NCBI GenBank assembly: GCA_018897875.1
Contig: JAHIKF010000245.1
Span: 1 to 16,311, forward strand
Source: Pseudomonadota bacterium
GTDB lineage: Bacteria; Desulfobacterota; Desulfobaccia; Desulfobaccales; 0-14-0-80-60-11
Direction of reading: 5' to 3'
DNA length: 16,311 bases
Shown: positions 12,237-16,311 of the stretch, piece by piece
How the letters are laid out: each line of letters starts with the position of its first letter
Numbering within the stretch: the stretch's first letter is position 1
Made by a program: the position numbers and the translations under genes
The notes under the pieces: generated by a model
The model's database searches: none
The model's input: only the letters and a program-made list of their open reading frames with translations
What the model was told of the DNA's origin: nothing

Positions 12237-14290
12237 GGCAATCCTGTTAAAGAGTCCGGCTGATCTCCCCCCGCCGGTTTTGCGGCTGATCCCTGGCCGG
12301 GCGGCGGCAGGGTGAAATAAAACGTGGCCCCCTGCCTCAGATCGATTTCGGCCCAGACGCGGCCACCGTGACGTTGGATGATGCGCTTAACCGTGGCCAG
12401 GCCGGGATCGGGGCCGGGAAAATCCCTGTAGGCGTGCAAACGGTGAAACGTTCTGAACAAGCCGTGGCCGCGGTTCGGGGCCAATCCGGCCCGGTTGTCC
12501 CGGACCAGGAAACCCCGAGTCCCGTCCGTGGCGGGCAGGGCCTCGAACTCAATCTTGGCCCGGGGAACCGTCTCGGTAAATTTCCAGGCATTGCCCAGAA
12601 GGTTCGACAGGAGCCAACGGAGCATGGCGGGGTCGCCTTCGGCCTTCAGGTTCGTCCCGATAATGAATTCCACCCGGCGCCCCGGCGCGGTGCGCTGGAG
12701 AGCTGCGGCGATGGTGTGGGCCTGATCGCTGAGATCAATTTCTTGCCGCTGCATCGCGGCCCGGGCCAGGCGGGCGTGCTCCAGCAACGCCTCGGTGAGC
12801 TCTCCCGTCTGCCGGATCATTCGGCGCAGCCGCCGGAGATACCGGCGCCCCCTGAAGTCAAGCCGGTCGGCGCCGGTGTCCTCCAGGGCCTGGCAGAAGC
12901 CGCTGATCCAGCGGAGCAGCGACCTGAGATCGCGGGACACCGCTGCGGTGAAACCGTCCAGTTCCCCCGTGATGACCTCCAATTCCCGGGTTAGCGCCTT
13001 ATCTGCCTGAACCTGACCCGCCAGTTCGGCCTGGAGCCGTTGGAGGCGAATTTCCGCGCCCTTCCGGTCAGTTATGTCGATGCCGGTCCCGATCACGTGC
13101 GAAACCGACCCGTCTTCGCCGATGTGGGCCGTGGCTGACCAGGCGATCAGGCGGCGGGTGCCGTCTTGGGCTACCCAATCAATCTCATCGGCCTGGTGAA
13201 CCTCCCCGGCAATGAGATGATAGAACGCCTCTTTCATGGTGTCAACTGCTTCGGGAGCCGGAAAAACCTCCCAGAAAAGGCGGCCTTGCACCTTGGCCAG
13301 GGCATACCCGGTGAGCCTCTCGCCGGCAGGGTTCAGGCGATTGATGCGTCCCTGGCGGTCCAGGATCAGCACCATAACCTGGGCCGTCTCCATGAGGCTG
13401 TCAGCAAAATCCCGTTCTTGCCGCACCATGGTCTCGCCAAGCCTCAGGTTACGGAACAACAGGTTATACGGCCTCCTGATCCCCGTTTCGATCAAGGCTT
13501 GGTAAATCAGGAAAAGCGACAAAATTTTAAGGAGTTGGACCACTACACCGGACTGGTCGGACGCTCCGGTAAAAACCGTACGGGCCAGCTCCGAGGCGGC
13601 GGCCAGGGCGATGGCTGCCAGCAACAGGCGGAGCACCTCGGGGTCGAACTCCTCCCGCCGGCGCCACAGCAGGGCCAGGGCCCCCAGCAGGATGACGCCG
13701 GCTAAACAGTCGGCGGTGTGCTTCAGCGCGGTCAGACCCGGCCCGGCCGCCTGGCGCAGGGGGAAAATCGGCCAGACAAAAATCATCAAGGTAATGACCG
13801 CGAAGACCAGAATATAACCGGCAAAAACCGCATAAGGCTTCAGGCGGCGACCCAGGCACAGGGGGGCCAGGCACAGGGAGACGCTCTCGAGGCCCCGGGC
13901 CGCAAACCCCAGTTGGACGGGCAAATCGGCCCCGAAGCCGGGGAAGACCCTCATACCCCCATAGGCCAGGGTGTGAAGCAGGTCTAAGGCGCCCACGAAC
14001 AGGTAGGCAATCCCCAGGAAGAGCAGGTAGTTATTTTCCAGGAAGCCCCGGGAATTCCAGGCCACGACAAAGACGCCTCCCGCAATGACAACGCTAAAGA
14101 GCCCGGCGATACTGTGGAACAGCGGCAGGCTGTAGCGGCTGGTCAGATAAAACCCCACGAGCGCCAGGGCCCAGATGAAAAAGTGCACGTAGGTGCCGAA
14201 ACGGCCGGATGGTTCTATCATCGCATCTAGGAGATGTGCCCGCTTACTCTGCGCCCATCGGGGCTCCGCCTCCGGAGGCGCACCTGGCAT
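12233..14290 (-). CDS. MASE3-PAS histidine-kinase-like protein with degenerate catalytic core
   Basis: A 685-residue membrane sensor. Residues about 31-270 are a multi-helix MASE3 domain (SIAGLFSVVIAGGVFVVAWN, YLLFLGIAYLFVGALDLLHT, AYGGMRVFPGFGADLP). A PAS domain follows (about 294-412: VLILDRQGRINRLNPAGERL...HVIGTGIDITDRK), then a short coiled coil, a HisKA-like dimer domain (446-511) and an HATPase-like domain (551-662). The N-box LSNLLGNAWKFTE is normal. The H-box reads AAVSRDLRSLLR, with Arg453 where the phospho-accepting His belongs. The G1 box reads RDNRAGL instead of DNGAGF, and the G2 box is GPDPGLA instead of GTGIGLA. The frame is intact. Autophosphorylation is therefore unlikely, and it may signal by conformation. 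Met24 (14221) is an alternative start; neither start has a good SD. It overlaps yhaO by four bases. Confidence 0.87.
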   Translation of the reverse strand: MPGAPPEAEPRWAQSKRAHLLDAMIEPSGRFGTYVHFFIWALALVGFYLTSRYSLPLFHSIAGLFSVVIAGGVFVVAWNSRGFLENNYLLFLGIAYLFVGALDLLHTLAYGGMRVFPGFGADLPVQLGFAARGLESVSLCLAPLCLGRRLKPYAVFAGYILVFAVITLMIFVWPIFPLRQAAGPGLTALKHTADCLAGVILLGALALLWRRREEFDPEVLRLLLAAIALAAASELARTVFTGASDQSGVVVQLLKILSLFLIYQALIETGIRRPYNLLFRNLRLGETMVRQERDFADSLMETAQVMVLILDRQGRINRLNPAGERLTGYALAKVQGRLFWEVFPAPEAVDTMKEAFYHLIAGEVHQADEIDWVAQDGTRRLIAWSATAHIGEDGSVSHVIGTGIDITDRKGAEIRLQRLQAELAGQVQADKALTRELEVITGELDGFTAAVSRDLRSLLRWISGFCQALEDTGADRLDFRGRRYLRRLRRMIRQTGELTEALLEHARLARAAMQRQEIDLSDQAHTIAAALQRTAPGRRVEFIIGTNLKAEGDPAMLRWLLSNLLGNAWKFTETVPRAKIEFEALPATDGTRGFLVRDNRAGLAPNRGHGLFRTFHRLHAYRDFPGPDPGLATVKRIIQRHGGRVWAEIDLRQGATFYFTLPPPGQGSAAKPAGGDQPDSLTGLP

Positions 14291-14355
14291 TATCTGAGGA
14301 CAACGGTGAATTCGGATGATCCAGAGACATTCCCTGTCGATAGAGAAACTTTATC

Positions 14356-14385
14356 ATTATTCGCAGGATTTAGAGAATTTGTAAA
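14356..14385 (-). promoter_or_regulatory. Candidate sigma-70 promoter for the sensor-yhaO-yhaN operon
   Basis: On the minus strand TTTACA (-35, 14385-14380) and AATAAT (-10, 14361-14356) are separated by 18 bp. Each matches five of six consensus positions in an unusually AT-rich patch. The expected start would give a leader of about 60 nt before the ATG at 14290. The rest of 14291-14540 shows no gene. Confidence 0.4.
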
Positions 14386-14540
14386 GCTAGTGCTGCGGAC
14401 CTCTCCCCCCAAAACTCAGCCAAAAGTTGGGTAAGAGGGATGGATCGGCGGGAGCGAGGGAGTTGAGCCGGAGCGTTAGGCGGCGGGAAACGGAGGTGGG
14501 CCGGACCTGCCGTACTGGGGGAATCGTTGCGCCATCCTGA

Positions 14541-14822
14541 TCAATCGAACCGGAAATCTTTCTCGGTAAGCAGTCGGCCCCAGACATCCACTGCGTCCGG
14601 ATCGTAAAGTTTACCCCTATTCTGGGTAATCTCCTCCAGCGCCTTCTCAATCCCCAGGGCCGGCCGGTAGGGCCGGTGCGAGGCCATGGCTTCCACCACG
14701 TCGGCCACCGCCAGGATTTTGGCCTCCGGGGTAATCTCCCCCGCAGTCACTCCCGAGGGGTAGCCGGAACCATCCAGCCGTTCGTGGTGCTGGAGCACTC
14801 CCTGGGCCACGGGCCAGGCCGG
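14541..14822 (-). pseudogene. HD-GYP domain fragment (C-terminal end only)
   Basis: HD-GYP proteins are cyclic-di-GMP phosphodiesterases. Only the 3' part is here: PVAQGVLQHHERLDGSGYPSG, then GEITPEAKILAVADVVEAMA and SHRPYRPALGIEKALEEI, ending GKLYDPDAVDVWGRLL before the TGA at 14541. The GYP signature HHERLDGSGYP is intact. The first HD motif and every upstream domain are missing. The frame continues upstream to an ATG at 14939, but residues 1-39 of that reading bear no resemblance to the family and come from an unrelated small gene read out of frame. The product cannot be a complete phosphodiesterase. It looks like a deletion scar. Confidence 0.75.
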
Positions 14823-14914
14823 AGGCGATGAAGTAATGCTATTGCTACGAAAATAATGATTGCCTTTCCCGCAATCATTGAGACCACCGGCGTCAGATAA
14901 ACAGTTGGAAACAT
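14747..14914 (-). pseudogene. Small membrane-protein gene fused to the HD-GYP remnant, DUF3096-like start
   Basis: The ATG at 14914 has a very strong SD (AAAGGAGAT, 6 nt away). It begins MFPTVYLTPVVSMIAGKAII and continues IFVAIALLHRLR, one hydrophobic helix. The opening LTPVVSMIAG resembles small DUF3096-type membrane proteins, which normally continue with a second hydrophobic stretch. From about residue 32 the frame enters the HD-GYP fragment out of register, and the last 23 residues are meaningless until the stop at 14747. The junction is near 14820-14840. A perfect inverted repeat, AATGATTGC (14855-14863) with GCAATCATT (14871-14879), lies inside the coding part. The family assignment is tentative, from memory of the motif. 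Confidence 0.45.
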
Positions 14915-14999
14915 TTTTAATCTCCTTTGAGGTTGGCACAATTTGCTCACGGCCCCGAAGAATCTTTATTTTCCCTAAGGCCGCGGACCTGTCCCAGAG

Positions 15000-15440
15000 T
15001 TAGCGGTCTTGCTTTTTCATCTGGCCTGGGGGCATGTGCTGGCCTCCCTCTTGCTTTTTCATCTGGCCCGGGGGCATGGGGGCCCCGCCCCAGCCTGTTT
15101 TCTTCCCCTTGGCCCATCCTGGGGGCTGTTTAAAATACGGGGCCTCGATCCGGCGAAAACTCTGGGGGACGTCCTGGATCATTTGCCACGGACCCGCCAT
15201 GTTCCTGGTCTGATACCACTTGCCATCATGCTGATAGTAATACCTCTGCCCATAGCGGAACAGGTCGGCATTGGTATTGGGGGCGTGCTGCACTCCTGGG
15301 GCTCCCGGGATGGGGGCCCATTGAGGCGTAATGTTGGGAGGCAGCGGCGGAGAAAATTGCTGGGCTCTGACCGAAGTCGCGCTTAAGGTCAGCCCGGTTA
15401 TTAAAACCACCAGCATCAAGACCCTAAAAAGTGCTTGCAT
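15000..15440 (-). CDS. Secreted hypothetical protein with C-terminal 14-residue repeat
   Basis: 146 residues from the ATG at 15440, chosen over an ATG nine codons upstream because AAGGAG lies 7 nt before it. The N-terminus MQALFRVLMLVVLITGLTLS followed by ATSVRAQQF is a clear Sec signal peptide with an AxA-type cleavage site (VRA-QQ). The mature part is Pro-rich, then has RYGQRYYYQHDGKWYQTRN and GPWQMIQDVPQSFRRI, an aromatic pattern seen in small periplasmic or exported proteins in which short aromatic segments alternate with GPW. The tail is Lys/Gly/Gln-rich and contains MPPGQMKKQ twice at a 14-residue period. No function is assigned. The gene stands alone between the HD-GYP scar and the Nif11 gene. 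Confidence 0.75.
   Translation of the reverse strand: MQALFRVLMLVVLITGLTLSATSVRAQQFSPPLPPNITPQWAPIPGAPGVQHAPNTNADLFRYGQRYYYQHDGKWYQTRNMAGPWQMIQDVPQSFRRIEAPYFKQPPGWAKGKKTGWGGAPMPPGQMKKQEGGQHMPPGQMKKQDR
15008..15078. repeat. Direct repeat, 29-bp unit at a 42-bp period
   Basis: CTTGCTTTTTCATCTGGCC followed by (T/C)GGGGGCATG occurs at 15008-15036 and 15050-15078, differing at one base. It encodes the duplicated MPPGQMKKQ at the C-terminus of the secreted protein and keeps the reading frame. Confidence 0.8.
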
Positions 15441-15728
15441 TGTCCTACTCCTTTTGTCCTCTAACAACCTGTAGAGTCGTCAATCGTAAGGGGGCAGCCC
15501 TGGCTGCGCCTGTCCCAATTTGGTGCTCGGAACCTCTTTTACCAAGTTTAGCCCGACTCCGGCTATCCTTACCGTGGGTAGCGGTATTGATAATGTGGCG
15601 AGCCCCATCGTCATGGGCCTGGGCAACCGGCCCCACCCGGCCCCTTTCCCTGGGCGTCAAACTCCACCCTTCCATGGTCCCAAACCCTGAAGGCCAGGAA
15701 AAACGGTAAATTAGGAAGCTTCCTCAAA
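15441..15728. other. Intergenic stretch, nothing assignable
   Basis: A 288-bp gap between the Nif11 gene and the secreted-protein gene. A minus-strand open frame of 76 codons (15675 to 15445, starting MEGWSLTPRERGRVGPV) crosses it but has no SD, no recognisable family and an Arg/Gly-rich composition; it could be debris of a mobile element or a chance frame. AGGAAGCTTCCT (15713-15724) is a perfect 12-bp palindrome just after the Nif11 stop. The SD of the secreted-protein gene is at about 15448-15453. Confidence 0.3.
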
Positions 15729-15929
15729 TCATAACAGCATCAAAGTATCTCTTTCTTCGGGGGTGAGTTCGCTTACCAAAGAGTCCAGGTGCATTCTATC
15801 GAAATCGAATCCGGCGCTCTTGATGATCTCCTGTCTCTTGGCAGCAGACTCGGCGGCCAGGATTTGGTTCTTGAATTCCACATCTCTCCTCATCTTTTCC
15901 ACAAAAGCTCTGGCTGATTCAATGGACAT
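15729..15929 (-). CDS. Nif11-domain small protein (Nif11-like leader peptide family)
   Basis: 66 residues from the ATG at 15929, fixed by an ideal SD (AAGGAGGTCATC immediately before the ATG). The longer open frame upstream lacks any family resemblance. MSIESARAFVEKMRRDVEF and KSAGFDFDRMHLDSL match the Nif11 pattern: a helix starting MS.E.A..F, a spacer, then the GFDF turn before a second helix. Nif11 domains occur as leaders of ribosomal natural-product precursors and as free proteins in nitrogen-fixing or anaerobic bacteria. Here the sequence ends ELTPEERDTLMLL right after the domain. There is no Gly-Gly cleavage site and no Cys/Ser/Thr-rich core, so a coreless leader or a stand-alone protein is more likely than a classical precursor. 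No maturase gene is in the window. Confidence 0.78.
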   Translation of the reverse strand: MSIESARAFVEKMRRDVEFKNQILAAESAAKRQEIIKSAGFDFDRMHLDSLVSELTPEERDTLMLL

Positions 15930-16066
15930 GATGACCTCCTTCAGGCTAAATTTTGTGATGCAAGGGACTTTCTGTCCTCCAAAGGTCAGGGGGTAATCAA
16001 ACCTGACGCTTTTGAGGCCCGCGACCTGGCCGGAAGTGAACAGTTGAACCTGCACATGGGGTAATT

Positions 16067-16311
16067 TTACTCTGTGGTTATTTGGGTTCGCCGCACATCG
16101 AGCTTAGGCCCCTCAGCTGAAAAGTTGACGTCATAGTGATGGACCTCTCCACCCTTGATGGTCATATGGGGGAACCGCACATCCGAGGTGCTGCCGCTGG
16201 CGCTATAAGCCTTGAAGAACAAGGTGTAAACCCCGGTTTTCCGGCCGTTTACATGCAGGTTATAAAGGCCGCTCATCGGATTGCGCCGGTGGATGTCCCT
16301 GGCCTCAGGAC
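16067..16311 (-). CDS. C-terminal part of an unidentified protein (partial)
   Basis: The frame is open from the window edge to the TAA at 16067, giving about 81 residues. The ATG at 16276 is probably internal because the codons before it (PEARDIHRRNP) fit the same protein. The visible part, GLYNLHVNGRKTGVYTLFFK through SGSTSDVRFPHMTIKGGEVHHYDVNF, has alternating hydrophobic and polar residues with Gly turns. It looks like an all-beta C-terminal domain of a larger, perhaps exported protein. I do not recognise the family. It ends 137 bp before the Nif11 start. Confidence 0.6.
   Translation of the reverse strand, partial: PEARDIHRRNPMSGLYNLHVNGRKTGVYTLFFKAYSASGSTSDVRFPHMTIKGGEVHHYDVNFSAEGPKLDVRRTQITTE

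Noticed and set aside
14420..14490. GTTGGGT and GTTAGGC motifs suggesting an integron attC site
   Set aside because: Both motifs have the same orientation, so no RYYYAAC...GTTRRRY pair exists on one strand, and no foldback structure or cassette gene is associated.
14387..14650. Minus-strand frame of 87 codons overlapping the HD-GYP fragment
   Set aside because: Out of frame with the HD-GYP homology. The remainder is Arg/Pro/Leu-rich without SD or family match.
1..16311. CRISPR arrays, tRNA or rRNA genes
   Set aside because: No regularly spaced direct repeats with unique spacers and no tRNA or rRNA signatures were seen on either strand.

Overview
The window is GC-rich (roughly 60-65 % by eye) bacterial DNA. 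Every credible gene lies on the minus strand. The gene set (an archaeal-type phosphoglycerate mutase, a compact GH13 glucan enzyme next to a GH77 amylomaltase, a YhaO/YhaN pair, a MASE3-type sensor, Nif11 and HD-GYP sequences) and the many intergenic palindromes suggest a deltaproteobacterial lineage (Desulfobacterota, possibly near Desulfobacca or syntrophic relatives). This is an inference; no rRNA or other marker is present.

Layout from left to right. 1-367: N-terminal part of a LivH-type branched-chain amino-acid permease. 368-678: a nested palindromic repeat. 679-977: a DUF1330 gene broken by a one-base frameshift. 1060-2283: apgM. 2284-2629: a tandemly duplicated hairpin module. 2630-3256: a stand-alone proteasome-beta-like Ntn hydrolase. 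3300-3453: a nested palindrome. 3487-4800: a short GlgE-like GH13 enzyme. 4823-4873: another hairpin doublet. 4941-7178: malQ. 7179-7709: several hairpins and a MITE-like element with a 10-bp target duplication. 7710-14290: a tight three-gene operon, transcribed as a MASE3-PAS histidine-kinase-like protein, then yhaO, then yhaN. 14541-14914: a scar where a small membrane-protein gene meets the 3' end of an HD-GYP gene. 15000-15440: a small secreted protein with a C-terminal repeat. 15729-15929: a Nif11-domain protein. 16067-16311: the 3' end of an unidentified gene.

Working together: GH13, MalQ and ApgM fit glycogen/maltodextrin turnover feeding lower glycolysis. YhaO (Mre11-like nuclease) and YhaN (Rad50-like ATPase with a two-helix membrane hairpin in its coiled coil) form a DNA-processing pair. 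Here they are translationally coupled to a membrane sensor whose kinase core has lost its phospho-acceptor histidine and both glycine boxes. That operon is the most interesting coding feature. The second theme is the intergenic sequence: several loci carry hairpin pairs with different stem sequences but the same geometry (stems of 7-10 bp, usually 3-nt loops, often bounded by GTAGGG/CCCTAC).
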